Origin: Candidatus Kapaibacterium sp.
GTDB lineage: Bacteria > Bacteroidota > Ignavibacteria > Kapaibacteriales > UBA2268
Length of the DNA: 64,000 bases
Assembly (NCBI GenBank): GCA_023957315.1
Contig: JAMLHE010000004.1
Coordinates: 62,001 to 126,000 of the forward strand
Direction: 5' to 3'
Shown here in pieces: positions 17,316 to 27,058 of the stretch. The first letter of the stretch is position 1; each line of letters opens with the position of its first letter. A program made the translations under genes and the position numbers. Under the pieces are notes generated by a model. The model was not told where the DNA came from and did no database searches. It saw nothing but the letters and a program-made list of their open reading frames with translations.

Positions 17316-19667
17316 ATGTATGCTTATATGAAAAAAAGCTTATTAATTGTTCTGATTATACTCTTCCTATCCTCCGTTTACGGTCGTACACAGGTACTGT
17401 TTATAAATGAAATCATGTCGTCCAACAACAAATTCTACTTTGACGAAGACGGAGATGATAGTGATTGGATTGAAATTTACAACAATTCCGGCGAGCCTGT
17501 CAATTTGGAGGGATATTGCTTGTCTGATAAATCTAAACAACTTTGTCGCTGGTCATTCCCGGATACTTCAATTCAGGCTTACCACTATCTAATTGTATTC
17601 GCATCGAACAAGAATCGGGCTGAAATAGGCAAAGAGTTGCATACGAATTTTGCAATTGCCAAAGCAGGTGAGGATATTTTTCTCAGTTATGGCGGAGAAA
17701 TAGTACACATGCTGCCCGCAAAGGAACTTGAAACTAACACGAGCTATGGGCTCTTCCCCGATGGTAATAGCCAAAGCTTTGTTTTTGTAAACCCAACTCC
17801 AGGCGAAGCCAATTTTTACCAAGATTCAAATGAACAATTGCAATTTTCGCACGAAGGTGGGATTTACGAGAATACTTTTAATCTGGAAATTATCAACCCT
17901 AATCCCGAAAAAAGGATATTTTATACCACTGACGGTAGCACTCCTACTGCAGAATCATTATTATACGAATCCGCTCTGGTACTCGATTCTTCCTTTCATT
18001 CACAGCGAAACATATCCCAAATTTTGATTACACCGCCTTCGGAGCACCAAGCACCTGACATTTCGGATGTCCCAAAGGCAATAATCATCAAAGCTGCATA
18101 TTTTGACGAAAATGGCGACATGATTAGCGATGTTACAACTCATTCGTACTTTTTCAAATCCTTAGGTATAAATCATAATAGCCTTCCAATAATCTCGATA
18201 TCAGCGGATTATGATGATTTATTCGATGAGAGCATCGGAATTTTAGTTCCGGGTGTTAATTGGGATTCAACTAATCCATTTTTGTCCGGAAATTATATGT
18301 TAAGAGGTGATACTTGGGAACGAGAAGCATATGCCGAATTTTATGAATCAAATAATCAAATAGGATTTAAGCAAAAGGTAGGTCTAAGAACGCATGGCAC
18401 TTCTACACGTCGGAATCCACAAAAAGGTCTCAAAATCTATGCAAGGAGCAAATATGGTTTGTCTAAATTCAATTACAAGTTATTCGATGATAGAAAAACT
18501 GATATTTTCAATACTCTTATTTTTAAACCGTTTACAGCCTCATGGAATTTTGCGGGTGCTGAGGATTACATTTGCAATAAAATAGTCGCCGGGCTGGATG
18601 TTGATGGTGTAGCATCGCGACCTGCTATATTGTATCTCAATGGAGAATACTGGGGTATTTATTATATTTCAGAAAGAATTGATGAAGAATATTTAGAAAC
18701 ATATCACGATATTGACCCCAATAATGTTGATATCATTGGCGATTGGCAGGGTACTCCGAATTGCGGAGACAATACTGATTATCTGGAGATGTATGAATTT
18801 GTCAAAAATAATGATTTTTCCGTTTACGTAAATTATAATGAAATCAGTAAACTAATTGATATTAACAATTTTATTGATTATCAGATTTTCCAGATATATG
18901 TCGCAAATTACGATTGGCCCGCAAATAATTTCAGATGCTGGCGTTCAAAAACTCCCGGTAGCAAGTGGAGATTTGCTTTCTATGATGGTGATGCTTGTTT
19001 GATGAACTACAAACTTGACATGTTCGAACGTTCAACAGACACAACAACTACACATGGACCAACTCATATCGGTGCTACATTGATTTTCAGGAAATTGATG
19101 GAAAATGAGATGTTTTGCAATAAGTTTTTCGCTCGAATGGAAGATGTTTTAAATCAATTTTTATATTATCAAAATACCTTTGTTTTTTATAATATTGCAT
19201 ATCAATTTTTAGAACCTGAAATCACAACACTCATCAACCGATTTTCAATCTCCCATCATTACGTATATTGGATATATATTATGGATGTAATAAATGAATT
19301 TTTAGAGAAAAGAAGTTGTACCATATTAGAGCAGGTTTACTCAAAATATGGAATTGAGCTTGATATTAATGGATGTGTTCCCATTTCAGTTGACCCCGGA
19401 GGTGGGCTGGACAAAAATCCCGGATTTTCCCCCAATCCATCTAATGGCAACTTCAGGGTTGATTTTACGCCCAATTTTTCAGGCAAATATGACTTTTTTC
19501 TAATTAATTTATTTGGAGAAAAGATTAATTTAGAAAGCAGATATTTAAAGAAAAAGTTAACATATACTAACTTGTACAGAGTATCTTTATCACCCGGAAT
19601 TTATTATATTGTAATCCAAGGCGATAAGGAGTATCGTTCAGGGAAAATAATTATAATCAATTATTAA
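17316..19667 (+). CDS. CotH kinase family protein with lamin tail and T9SS sorting domain
   Basis: 783 residues; ATG at 17316 or 17328 are both possible. Signal peptide 'LLIVLIILFLSSVYG'. Residues about 28-165 are a lamin-tail domain ('LFINEIMSSNNKF', 'DWIEIYNNSGEPVNLEGY'). A short chitobiase-like segment follows ('RIFYTTDGSTPT'). The central part is CotH-like: 'LPIISISADYDDLFD', 'VGLRTHGTSTRRNPQKGLKI', 'YLNGEYWGIYYISERIDEEY', 'WRFAFYDGDACLMNY'. In spore-formers CotH is an atypical protein kinase; its role in Bacteroidota is not known. The C-terminal 75 residues ('GFSPNPSNGNFRVDF', 'LSPGIYYIVIQG') are a sorting domain. The role is probably extracellular. Confidence 0.9.
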   Translation: MYAYMKKSLLIVLIILFLSSVYGRTQVLFINEIMSSNNKFYFDEDGDDSDWIEIYNNSGEPVNLEGYCLSDKSKQLCRWSFPDTSIQAYHYLIVFASNKNRAEIGKELHTNFAIAKAGEDIFLSYGGEIVHMLPAKELETNTSYGLFPDGNSQSFVFVNPTPGEANFYQDSNEQLQFSHEGGIYENTFNLEIINPNPEKRIFYTTDGSTPTAESLLYESALVLDSSFHSQRNISQILITPPSEHQAPDISDVPKAIIIKAAYFDENGDMISDVTTHSYFFKSLGINHNSLPIISISADYDDLFDESIGILVPGVNWDSTNPFLSGNYMLRGDTWEREAYAEFYESNNQIGFKQKVGLRTHGTSTRRNPQKGLKIYARSKYGLSKFNYKLFDDRKTDIFNTLIFKPFTASWNFAGAEDYICNKIVAGLDVDGVASRPAILYLNGEYWGIYYISERIDEEYLETYHDIDPNNVDIIGDWQGTPNCGDNTDYLEMYEFVKNNDFSVYVNYNEISKLIDINNFIDYQIFQIYVANYDWPANNFRCWRSKTPGSKWRFAFYDGDACLMNYKLDMFERSTDTTTTHGPTHIGATLIFRKLMENEMFCNKFFARMEDVLNQFLYYQNTFVFYNIAYQFLEPEITTLINRFSISHHYVYWIYIMDVINEFLEKRSCTILEQVYSKYGIELDINGCVPISVDPGGGLDKNPGFSPNPSNGNFRVDFTPNFSGKYDFFLINLFGEKINLESRYLKKKLTYTNLYRVSLSPGIYYIVIQGDKEYRSGKIIIINY

Positions 19668-19675
19668 AATTAAAT

Positions 19676-20371
19676 CTATTCTTTCTCGGCAATATAGATA
19701 TAAACCACTCCGAATTGTAATTTAGTAAAATTGATGTTTTTCAGTTCGGGTGACGTTTGCATAATTTCCACGAAACGCTTTCCGTATGGGAACTCAAGCG
19801 ATGTTTGCGGCAAATATGTATAAGCATCAGGGTGTTTAGTCAGTATTTTGCCGATTTCGGGCATAATGTGCTTGGCGTAAAACTTATAGACGCCATAAAA
19901 TCCTGCATCCGGCGTACCAAATTCCATTATCCCCAATTTGCCGCCACTTTTGAGCACGCGTGTCATTTCGGCTATGGCTTTTTCGATTTCGGGAATGTTC
20001 CGAATACCGAATGTCATTGTAACATAATCGAATGTTTCTGTCGGCAATTCGAGCTTTGTGGCATCACCAATTTTGAATTCGATGCAATCAAATGAATTTC
20101 GCGAATTTGCTACTTCAATCATTTCTTCAGAAAAATCTACTCCTGTGATTGAGCAATCATGTTTCAGTGCCTTTGCGAATGCGAAAGGGAGGTCTCCGGT
20201 GCCGGTTGCTACATCAAGGATTGCATTACCGGGCGTGGGTTCGAGCTGCTTTATGAAATATTTTTTCCAGCTGCGGTGTCTCCCAAACGAGAGTATATTA
20301 TTGGCGGTATCGTACTTTTTTGCGATTTCGTCAAACATTTTTTTAATCTGTTCGCTCTTTTCAGTTTTCAT
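19676..20371 (-). CDS. ubiE: Demethylmenaquinone methyltransferase
   Basis: 231 residues. SAM-binding motif I 'AILDVATGTGDLPFAFA', then 'VDFSEEMIEVA', 'TMTFGIRNIPEIEKAIAEM' and 'VLKSGGKLGIMEFGTP' are signature UbiE/MenG blocks. The enzyme performs the last C-methylation in menaquinone biosynthesis in the cytoplasm or at the membrane. Full length. Divergent from the K+/H+ antiporter gene with only 33 bp between start codons, so promoters must overlap. Confidence 0.95.
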   Translation of the reverse strand: MKTEKSEQIKKMFDEIAKKYDTANNILSFGRHRSWKKYFIKQLEPTPGNAILDVATGTGDLPFAFAKALKHDCSITGVDFSEEMIEVANSRNSFDCIEFKIGDATKLELPTETFDYVTMTFGIRNIPEIEKAIAEMTRVLKSGGKLGIMEFGTPDAGFYGVYKFYAKHIMPEIGKILTKHPDAYTYLPQTSLEFPYGKRFVEIMQTSPELKNINFTKLQFGVVYIYIAEKE

Positions 20372-20404
20372 TTTAGTATAATTTTAGCTATATTTAAAAT
20401 ATAT

Positions 20405-21865
20405 ATGACACTAAGTCCCGAAAATATATTGTTAATTGGTTCGATTTTACTGTTCATCAGTATTTTTGCGAGCAAGACATCGGGCAAATTCGGGATACCG
20501 TCTTTGCTCATTTTTCTAATCGTAGGTATGTTAGCCGGTTCAGAAGGTATTGGCAACATTCATTATGATGACCCGGGAGTAACGCAGTTCCTGGGTGCAC
20601 TTGCGTTAGCATTCATAATATTTTCCGGTGGGCTTGATACTAAGTACAGTAGCATCCGAAGTATTGTTTCAAAGGGAATTCTGCTTTCAACTTTGGGCGT
20701 TATCATTACTGCCGTTGTAGTTGGCTTGTTCACACATTTTGTTCTCGGATTCCCCATGTATAAAGCGATGCTTCTTGGGGCAATAATTTCATCTACTGAT
20801 GCCGCCGCTGTATTTTCAATTCTTCGCTACAAAGGTGTAGATTTAAAATACAATTTGCGACCCACGCTCGAACTCGAATCCGGAAGTAATGACCCGATGG
20901 CTTATGTGTTGATGCTGACTATAATCAAGTTGATTACCGTGCCTGATTTGTCCATGGGTGATATGTTCGTTTTTCTAATCATCCAATTTACTTTGGGTGC
21001 GGCAATCGGTTATGTAATGGGCAAAATGATGATTACCATAATTAACAAAATCCGGTTAGATAGTGACGGGCTCTATCCGGTATTGCTCATATGTCTGATG
21101 GTTTTCACATATGCCGTGACAAATTATATCGGTGGCAATGCTTTTCTGGCGGTCTATATTGCCGGAATAGTGCTCGGCAATGCGAATTTCATCTACAAAA
21201 AGACGCTGATGAAATATTTCGAAGGCATAGCTTGGCTTTGGCAAATCATTTTGTTCCTTGCATTGGGTTTGCTCGTTTTTCCATCAGAAGTTTTGCCGTG
21301 GATTGGAACAGGGGTTTTGATTTCGCTTGTCTTAATTTTCGTAGCCCGCCCGATAGCCGTGTTCTTGTCACTTACATTTACTAAGTCAATTTTTCGTGAA
21401 AAGCTCTTTTTGTCATGGGTTGGGCTTCGTGGAGCAGTGCCGATTGTTTTTGCTACATATCCTCTTTTGCTCGGCATCGAATACGCAACGGAGATATTCA
21501 ATATAGTATTTTTCATTGTTATTATTTCGATTTTGTTGCAAGGCACAACGCTGACTTGGGTGGCGAAGTTGCTCGGGGTGCAGGGCGAGAGCGTCAAAAA
21601 GAAAGAAAGCCCCTTTTCTGTGGAATTATCGGAAAACGTTGTGAGCGAGCCATTAGAATACGTTATCGGAGAGACGAGCAAAGCAAATGGTAAAAAAATA
21701 TCCGATTTACATTTGCCCAAAAGCACCTTAATAGTTTTGATATATCGTGACGGCAATTATGTAACTCCACGCGGCAGCACTATAATTCACTCAGGAGATA
21801 TACTATTTATCATGACTGACGAGCTAAATGCAGTTCCCCAACTTGATGCTTGTCTTAAGAATTGA
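20405..21865 (+). CDS. NhaP2/CvrA-type potassium/proton antiporter
   Basis: 486 residues from the ATG at 20405; the same frame is open further upstream but that lies antisense to ubiE. About 12 TM segments with the CPA1 motifs 'SSTDAAAVFSILR' and 'LELESGSNDPMAYVLM' (the ND ion site). The C-terminal 80 residues form a TrkA-C (RCK-C) regulatory domain ('ISDLHLPKSTLIVLIYRDG', 'VTPRGSTIIHSGDILFIMTD'). This combination is the NhaP2 class, which exports K+ (and other cations) in exchange for protons. The 3' end overlaps the convergent SRPBCC gene by 11 bp. Confidence 0.92.
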   Translation: MTLSPENILLIGSILLFISIFASKTSGKFGIPSLLIFLIVGMLAGSEGIGNIHYDDPGVTQFLGALALAFIIFSGGLDTKYSSIRSIVSKGILLSTLGVIITAVVVGLFTHFVLGFPMYKAMLLGAIISSTDAAAVFSILRYKGVDLKYNLRPTLELESGSNDPMAYVLMLTIIKLITVPDLSMGDMFVFLIIQFTLGAAIGYVMGKMMITIINKIRLDSDGLYPVLLICLMVFTYAVTNYIGGNAFLAVYIAGIVLGNANFIYKKTLMKYFEGIAWLWQIILFLALGLLVFPSEVLPWIGTGVLISLVLIFVARPIAVFLSLTFTKSIFREKLFLSWVGLRGAVPIVFATYPLLLGIEYATEIFNIVFFIVIISILLQGTTLTWVAKLLGVQGESVKKKESPFSVELSENVVSEPLEYVIGETSKANGKKISDLHLPKSTLIVLIYRDGNYVTPRGSTIIHSGDILFIMTDELNAVPQLDACLKN

Positions 21866-22322
21866 TTGAGTTGAAATAATTTTCAAGTACTTTGAAGCGG
21901 TAGTCGAAAATTTGCTCCAATTTCTTACGTACAAAGATTGAGTGGGCGATTCGTCCCAAAATCCCGAAAGGCAAACCATAATAAACTGTATCTTCCATAA
22001 TCACACCTTCGTCTGTAAGTTTGAATTTATGTGTATGATGCCAAAATTTATAAGGTCCGAATCGTTGCTCATCAACAAAATAATTTAGCCTATCGAGGTG
22101 AGTTATTTCAGTCACCCAATTGACCGGCAATCCGGCTATAGGAGAAATTTTGTATGTGATCACCAATCCGGCGTACACTTCTGTTGGCAATTCGCTCGTA
22201 ACAATAAAACCCATATCCTTCGGCGTGATTTCTTTTAGATTAGTCGGGTTGGAAAAGAAGTCCCATACAAAGTTAATGTCATGCTTAATCAACTGCTTTC
22301 TATTTAATCTGTAAATTTTCAT
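21855..22322 (-). CDS. SRPBCC (START/polyketide cyclase-like) protein
   Basis: 155 residues. 'LIKHDINFVWDFFSNPTNLKE' at the start, 'AGLVITYKISPIAGLPVNWVT' and 'WHHTHKFKLTDEGVIMEDTV' follow the SRPBCC helix-grip pattern of ligand-binding proteins. No signal peptide. Ligand and function unknown; the same type is often annotated as cell division inhibitor or cyclase. Convergent with the antiporter. Confidence 0.8.
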   Translation of the reverse strand: MKIYRLNRKQLIKHDINFVWDFFSNPTNLKEITPKDMGFIVTSELPTEVYAGLVITYKISPIAGLPVNWVTEITHLDRLNYFVDEQRFGPYKFWHHTHKFKLTDEGVIMEDTVYYGLPFGILGRIAHSIFVRKKLEQIFDYRFKVLENYFNSINS

Positions 22323-22402
22323 TATATTTAAATATTGTAGATAAAATTTTCTTTACTAAAAACACATGAAATATAGAATAGTATTCAACGTTTTTATTTT
22401 AG

Positions 22403-22795
22403 ATGAATGGCGCAATTCAAATATCGAAAAAATTCTTTCACAGATTATTAGTATTTTCTGTGATTTTGTCAATGCTGTCAACACTTTCTGTTGATTTGTG
22501 GCATTCGCATAATCACGATGGCGACGACAATTGTGCCCATTCAACTTGTTGCGATTCACATTCCAACAGTCCCGATGATTCGGGCGGCACTTTAAATCAA
22601 GGGAAATGGATAGAGTCTCATTCTAATGATTGTTTGCTTTGCTTGGCAGTTAAGTTCCAATTTGCGAAATATTTCCAATCTAATGATACACCAAAAAATT
22701 TAATCGAAGAAAATTTTACTTTTTCATCAGAATTTGCCAATCCAACGATTAAACAAAATCATATAAATAGTGGCAGAGCTCCACCCTTAGCTTAA
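22403..22795 (+). CDS. Small His/Cys-rich membrane or periplasmic protein
   Basis: 130 residues. Hydrophobic N-terminal helix ('LLVFSVILSMLSTLSVDLW'), then 'HSHNHDGDDNCAHSTCCDSH', a dense His/Asp/Cys cluster that looks like a metal site, and further on 'DCLLCLAVKF' with a CxxC. No named family recognised. It precedes a His-rich lipoprotein and a ZnuD-like receptor on the same strand (114 bp gap), so a part in metal handling outside the inner membrane is a reasonable inference. Confidence 0.65.
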   Translation: MNGAIQISKKFFHRLLVFSVILSMLSTLSVDLWHSHNHDGDDNCAHSTCCDSHSNSPDDSGGTLNQGKWIESHSNDCLLCLAVKFQFAKYFQSNDTPKNLIEENFTFSSEFANPTIKQNHINSGRAPPLA

Positions 22796-22909
22796 AATAT
22801 TATTATAGAAATTTAAATTAGCAATTTTAATTCAAATAGATTGTAAGCCTATAAATAGTAATGGTTTACATGCTTATATATTATATTATTTCAATCAAAG
22901 GAAAATAAA

Positions 22910-23374
22910 ATGAAAAATATTTCAATGTTAATTCTCGCTCTTTCAGTTCTGATATTTTTAAACAACTGCTCAGATGATACCCATTCACCCGCAGACCATT
23001 TCGACCCCGAAGGTTGGGTATTCATTGACGAAACGGGTGCAAGATTTATGCAGATTTATCAAGGGAAATTCAAATCCGGCTCGGATGAGGAATTCATAGT
23101 GCCTTATGAAAACGATACAGACCATTATAAGATTAAATTTTTAGACAAAAACGGTAAGGAAATAGACCCACCCACTTCTGAAGATTACACTCTTTCTTGG
23201 GAAATCAAAGACGGTAGCAAATTAAAATTGGAGCAGCATGACGGCGAAGAATGGGAATTCCATCTCGAAGGCTTGAAACTCGGCGAAACTGAAATCCAAT
23301 TCCATGTCTATCATGACGGACATTCTGACGTAAGGTCGGGATTTATTAAAGTAAAAGTGGAAGATGTGGACTAA
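22910..23374 (+). CDS. His/Asp-rich lipoprotein upstream of TonB receptor
   Basis: 154 residues. Lipoprotein signal 'LILALSVLIFLNNC' with the acylated Cys at residue 20, followed by SDDTH. An acidic stretch right after the Cys resembles the lipoprotein export signal of Bacteroidota, so surface exposure is possible. The rest is acidic beta-rich sequence with 'DHFDPEGWVF', 'NDTDHYKIKF' and 'HVYHDGHSDVRSGF'. No named family. Its last codons overlap the start of the receptor gene by 11 bp, implying joint translation and joint function. Confidence 0.75.
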   Translation: MKNISMLILALSVLIFLNNCSDDTHSPADHFDPEGWVFIDETGARFMQIYQGKFKSGSDEEFIVPYENDTDHYKIKFLDKNGKEIDPPTSEDYTLSWEIKDGSKLKLEQHDGEEWEFHLEGLKLGETEIQFHVYHDGHSDVRSGFIKVKVEDVD

Positions 23375-25565
23375 ATTCTCATTTATATTGCTTTTCTCTC
23401 TGATTATGGCATTTGAAGAATCAATTTCGGCTCCGTTGACAGTAAAAATCAGCGGAGTCGTACTTGATGCTCGTTCCGGTGAGCCCGTGGTCTCTGCATA
23501 TGTCCGAATAAAAGAATTGAAAAGCACTTGCTATACCAACGATTTCGGAGAATTCGAGGTGCTTGATGTCCCTATTGGGCATTACACTTTGATGATAGGA
23601 AGAATTGGCTATAAATCATTTGAAACTTTTATTATGGCAAATGGCGGAAGTCGCAATGTATTCGAGATTGTTCCGGCTGACATAAGCTCAGCGTCTATCG
23701 TCGTATCGAGCCATCGATATGTTTCGCCACTTGAGATTAGCAAAATTCAGCCCGATTTAGAAGCTAAGGAGCTACGAATTGCCACTGCAAATACTTTAGC
23801 CCAAACGCTATTGTCTATGCCCGGTATCGAAATCAGGAGTATGGGACCTGCTGTAGCTGCTCCGGTAATTCGCGGGCTCAATCCGGCTCGAATCACAGTA
23901 CTCGAAAATGGCAGCCAAATTAACGATTTGTCCGCCACTTCTGCAGACCACGCTCAAGCAACGGAAACTTCGGGCATCGAAACTATTGAGTTTATTTCGG
24001 GGGCAAAAATGCTGACTAAAACGTCTTCTGCGTTCGGTAGTATTATCAATATCAAAAACAACAGAATCCCACTAATTATGCCTGCCGAAGCGATTTACGA
24101 AGGGAATGTGTTCCTCGAGAGTATGAACACGGGCTATAACATCGGCTTGCGAACAGATTTTCCACTCGCAGGATTGGCTTTTAATGCTATGGGGAATTTC
24201 CGAAATGCCGATAATTACAGCTCTGCCAACAAAACATTGGATAATACTGAGTTCCGCAATTATACTTTTTCGCTTGGCTCTGCTTATATTAAAGATGATT
24301 TTACAATCGGCGCTTCAGGTGATTATTATGCCAACGATTACGGTATTCCGGGCGGATTTGTCGGCGCTCATCCCAATGGAGTTAATATCGAATTATTTTC
24401 ACGAAATTTTAGAGTATTTTCCGCATATCACGCTCACGAAAGCCTTTATGATATAATTACTTTAAATATTTTGCACTCCTTTTATAAGCATACAGAGTAT
24501 GAGAGCAGCGGATTAATTGGTGCTCAATTTATTAAAAATGATAATAGAATTAATATTGATTTCGCAACTTTTGGCGATAGTTTTTTCGATAACGGTAATT
24601 ACGGTTTTGAGTATAATTTCACAAATCGAAAAAGTGGGGGATATGTATTTACACCGAATACGGACAAACATAATTTTGCTGCATATATTCTCCGCGAACA
24701 CGATTTCGATTTCATGTCATTTTCCTCATCTGTCAGATACGAATACACAAAGCTAATTCCCGAGGAAAGGATTGGCATAGACAAAGATTTGCTTATCGAG
24801 CGTACTTTTTCGGGCTTGAGTTTTGCACTTTCGACTTTATTCCCGATTACGGATGATTTAAAAGTAGGATTTACGATTTCAAATTCGAGACGTAGCCCGA
24901 TGAGCGAGGAATTGTACTCTGCTGGTCCACATTTGGCAGCATATTCCTACGAAGTCGGCAATCCATATCTGGGAATCGAAAGCGGAATTGGCGCCGAATT
25001 TAATACTTTTTACAGTAAATCTTTTATTGATGTGAAAATTGGTGCATTTGCGTATGATTATGCTCATTATATTACTTTTAGACCGAGTGGTGATACCAAT
25101 TGGGCACAATTCTTGCCAATTTACAAATCAGACGGTGTGAAAGCATTGCTTTATGGCGTTGATGCAGTCGTAAAGTTCAATTTCACCGACAAGATAAGTT
25201 TGAATAATGTGGCATCTTTTGTAAATGCTACAAACAAAAGCGACAATCAGCCATTGCCCTCAATGCCACCGTTTAAGTTTCATTCGGATTTGCGATGGAG
25301 CAATTCATCTCTAATCGCCGGTGTCCGCCTCGAAGTAGCATCTGCTCAAAATCGAATTGATTCATTCGAGCAAGCTACCGATGCCTATTGGATTGCAGGG
25401 CTTTATGCAGGGTATTCATTTGTGAGTTTGGGGTTCTTGCACGATTTATCGCTAAATATTGATAATATTTTCAATGCTGAATACGCAAATCACTTATCGA
25501 AAATTCGCACAATCATGCCCGAACCCGGCAGAAATTTTCGCTTGAATTACAAGTTTTATATTTAG
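23364..25565 (+). CDS. TonB-dependent receptor, ZnuD-like plug
   Basis: 733 residues. Signal-like start, then a carboxypeptidase D regulatory-like domain (residues about 25-105, 'ISGVVLDARSGEPVVSAYVR'), a plug domain ('LAQTLLSMPGIEIRSM', 'VIRGLNPARITVLENG', 'DLSATSADHAQATE') and a 22-strand barrel ending in 'NIDNIFNAEYANHL'. The plug resembles zinc receptor ZnuD, where a similar 'SPDHA' sequence is found. It overlaps the His-rich lipoprotein gene by 11 bp. Uptake of a metal such as zinc across the outer membrane is the most likely role, but the substrate is inferred from context. Confidence 0.85.
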   Translation: MWTKFSFILLFSLIMAFEESISAPLTVKISGVVLDARSGEPVVSAYVRIKELKSTCYTNDFGEFEVLDVPIGHYTLMIGRIGYKSFETFIMANGGSRNVFEIVPADISSASIVVSSHRYVSPLEISKIQPDLEAKELRIATANTLAQTLLSMPGIEIRSMGPAVAAPVIRGLNPARITVLENGSQINDLSATSADHAQATETSGIETIEFISGAKMLTKTSSAFGSIINIKNNRIPLIMPAEAIYEGNVFLESMNTGYNIGLRTDFPLAGLAFNAMGNFRNADNYSSANKTLDNTEFRNYTFSLGSAYIKDDFTIGASGDYYANDYGIPGGFVGAHPNGVNIELFSRNFRVFSAYHAHESLYDIITLNILHSFYKHTEYESSGLIGAQFIKNDNRINIDFATFGDSFFDNGNYGFEYNFTNRKSGGYVFTPNTDKHNFAAYILREHDFDFMSFSSSVRYEYTKLIPEERIGIDKDLLIERTFSGLSFALSTLFPITDDLKVGFTISNSRRSPMSEELYSAGPHLAAYSYEVGNPYLGIESGIGAEFNTFYSKSFIDVKIGAFAYDYAHYITFRPSGDTNWAQFLPIYKSDGVKALLYGVDAVVKFNFTDKISLNNVASFVNATNKSDNQPLPSMPPFKFHSDLRWSNSSLIAGVRLEVASAQNRIDSFEQATDAYWIAGLYAGYSFVSLGFLHDLSLNIDNIFNAEYANHLSKIRTIMPEPGRNFRLNYKFYI

Positions 25566-25576
25566 AGAATGCTGCC

Positions 25577-26332
25577 TTACTCTATCGCAAAATCATCGAG
25601 CAATCTCAAAATGCCTTGCAACACTAAGTCTTGTTTCATAATTACATTTGGATACTCGGCGCTTAAATAGTGCGCCAAATGATGAGCATATCCGCCTGTG
25701 ATATAAATCGGGCTTTCGATTACTGTGATTCCTTCTTTTAGTGTTAGTTTCAGCAATCGCTCAATCCCGCCAATTACCGAACTTATTACACCAATATTGA
25801 CGGCTGCGGCAGTTGAAGTGCCGATACTGTCTGATTGGAAATTGATTTTAATTGCTTTCAATACGTTCGAGATATTTCCCAAAGCATGAAATTGTGTAAA
25901 TACACCCGGGAAAATCGCTCCACCTCTGCATTTGCCTGTGTCGTCAATAACGTTGAATGTAACTGATGTGCCACAATCAACTGTTACAAGCGGTGGTTTG
26001 GAATTATCCAAAGCGCCAATCATCCCCAACAACCTATCCGAACCGATGCCGGATATATCGCGATAGTCCAAAATATTTTGCCGACTGAGCAACTCGACCG
26101 TGTTGATGCGGATAATTGAATTGTAGTCTTCAAGATATTTCAGAAGTTGGATTTCGATTGTAGTATTTACCGATGAATAGCCCACAATCGCATCGGGGGC
26201 GTCATCGAGAATTTTTTTGATTAGAGATTGCCAATTTGTGTCGTATTCGCTGGCGTAAAATTCGCCGTTACAAGCAATTTTGATTCTACTGTTTCCGATA
26301 TCAATTGCTATAAGCTGTCTATTCGTACTCAT
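25577..26332 (-). CDS. coaX: Type III pantothenate kinase
   Basis: 251 residues. 'LIAIDIGNSRIKIA' (phosphate 1), 'DISGIGSDRLLGMIGAL', 'LVTVDCGTSVTFNVID' (phosphate 2) and 'GGAIFPGVFTQFHAL' are the CoaX motifs of the ASKHA fold; 'PIYITGGYAHHL' completes the site. It phosphorylates pantothenate in the first step of coenzyme A synthesis. The start overlaps the end of birA by 14 bp, the usual birA-coaX pairing of cofactor genes. Confidence 0.95.
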   Translation of the reverse strand: MSTNRQLIAIDIGNSRIKIACNGEFYASEYDTNWQSLIKKILDDAPDAIVGYSSVNTTIEIQLLKYLEDYNSIIRINTVELLSRQNILDYRDISGIGSDRLLGMIGALDNSKPPLVTVDCGTSVTFNVIDDTGKCRGGAIFPGVFTQFHALGNISNVLKAIKINFQSDSIGTSTAAAVNIGVISSVIGGIERLLKLTLKEGITVIESPIYITGGYAHHLAHYLSAEYPNVIMKQDLVLQGILRLLDDFAIE

Positions 26333-27053
26333 ACCTTATACTGTCTCCGTCGTCGATAATTTTTATAGACGAATCACTGATATTTTCAGCTTGTAATCTG
26401 CCATCATCAAAAACTTTAGTCACCAAATAATTTTGACCGTCCGAAACGAGCTTTACGATTCGCCCTTCGATTTCTACCAAATCATGCCATTCATCATAAA
26501 TAATGCTATCGCTATCAAATTTATACTCGCTAACGATATCGAAAAGGAAATTGAAAATGTCGTGCACTGTGACAGCATAGCCCATCCGATTTAGAGATGT
26601 GGCAATGTCTTTGACTTCGTCGGGGTATTCCATTTGTTCGACGTTAATGCCAATTCCGATAATTGTCGCTTGCAAAGTATTGCCGTAAAAAATATGTTCA
26701 GTCAATATACCGCAGATTTTGCGAAATTTTCCGTCAGCGTCCTTCACCATAATATCGTTCGGGAACTTCAGTCGAACTTGTTCTTTTGGTACGATGCGTG
26801 TGATAGTATTATAAGCAATAATCGCTCCGGCAAATTGATAAGAATGTGGTTCAAGCGTTTTAGAATGGATTCTGTGTCTGAATCCAATCGAACAATAGAG
26901 ATTTTTACCCTTATCGCCGACCCATGTCCTATTTTTACGCCCTTTGCCACCGAACTGCTCATCGGCAGTAATAATAATCGAATCATGCTCATTGAGCAAG
27001 AATTTTGCTTGCTCATTTGTGGAATTGAGACTGTCATAATGAAAATGTTTCAT
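26319..27053 (-). CDS. birA: Biotin-[acetyl-CoA-carboxylase] ligase
   Basis: 244 residues from the ATG at 27053 (a TTG at 27056 is only three bases upstream). 'HYDSLNSTNEQAKFLL', 'ITADEQFGGKGRKNRTWVG' (a variant of GRGRxGR biotin-AMP loop), 'LKFPNDIMV' with 'RKICGILTE', and a C-terminal SH3-like part. No N-terminal DNA-binding domain, so it is a ligase only and not a repressor. It attaches biotin to carboxylase carrier protein. In operon with the lipoprotein gene upstream (5 bp) and coaX downstream. Confidence 0.93.
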   Translation of the reverse strand: MKHFHYDSLNSTNEQAKFLLNEHDSIIITADEQFGGKGRKNRTWVGDKGKNLYCSIGFRHRIHSKTLEPHSYQFAGAIIAYNTITRIVPKEQVRLKFPNDIMVKDADGKFRKICGILTEHIFYGNTLQATIIGIGINVEQMEYPDEVKDIATSLNRMGYAVTVHDIFNFLFDIVSEYKFDSDSIIYDEWHDLVEIEGRIVKLVSDGQNYLVTKVFDDGRLQAENISDSSIKIIDDGDSIRYEYE

Positions 27054-27058
27054 CAATC

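Noticed and set aside
20159..20404. Longer N-terminus of the K+/H+ antiporter
   Set aside because: The extra 82 codons are antisense to ubiE; family alignment by eye starts at the ATG at 20405.
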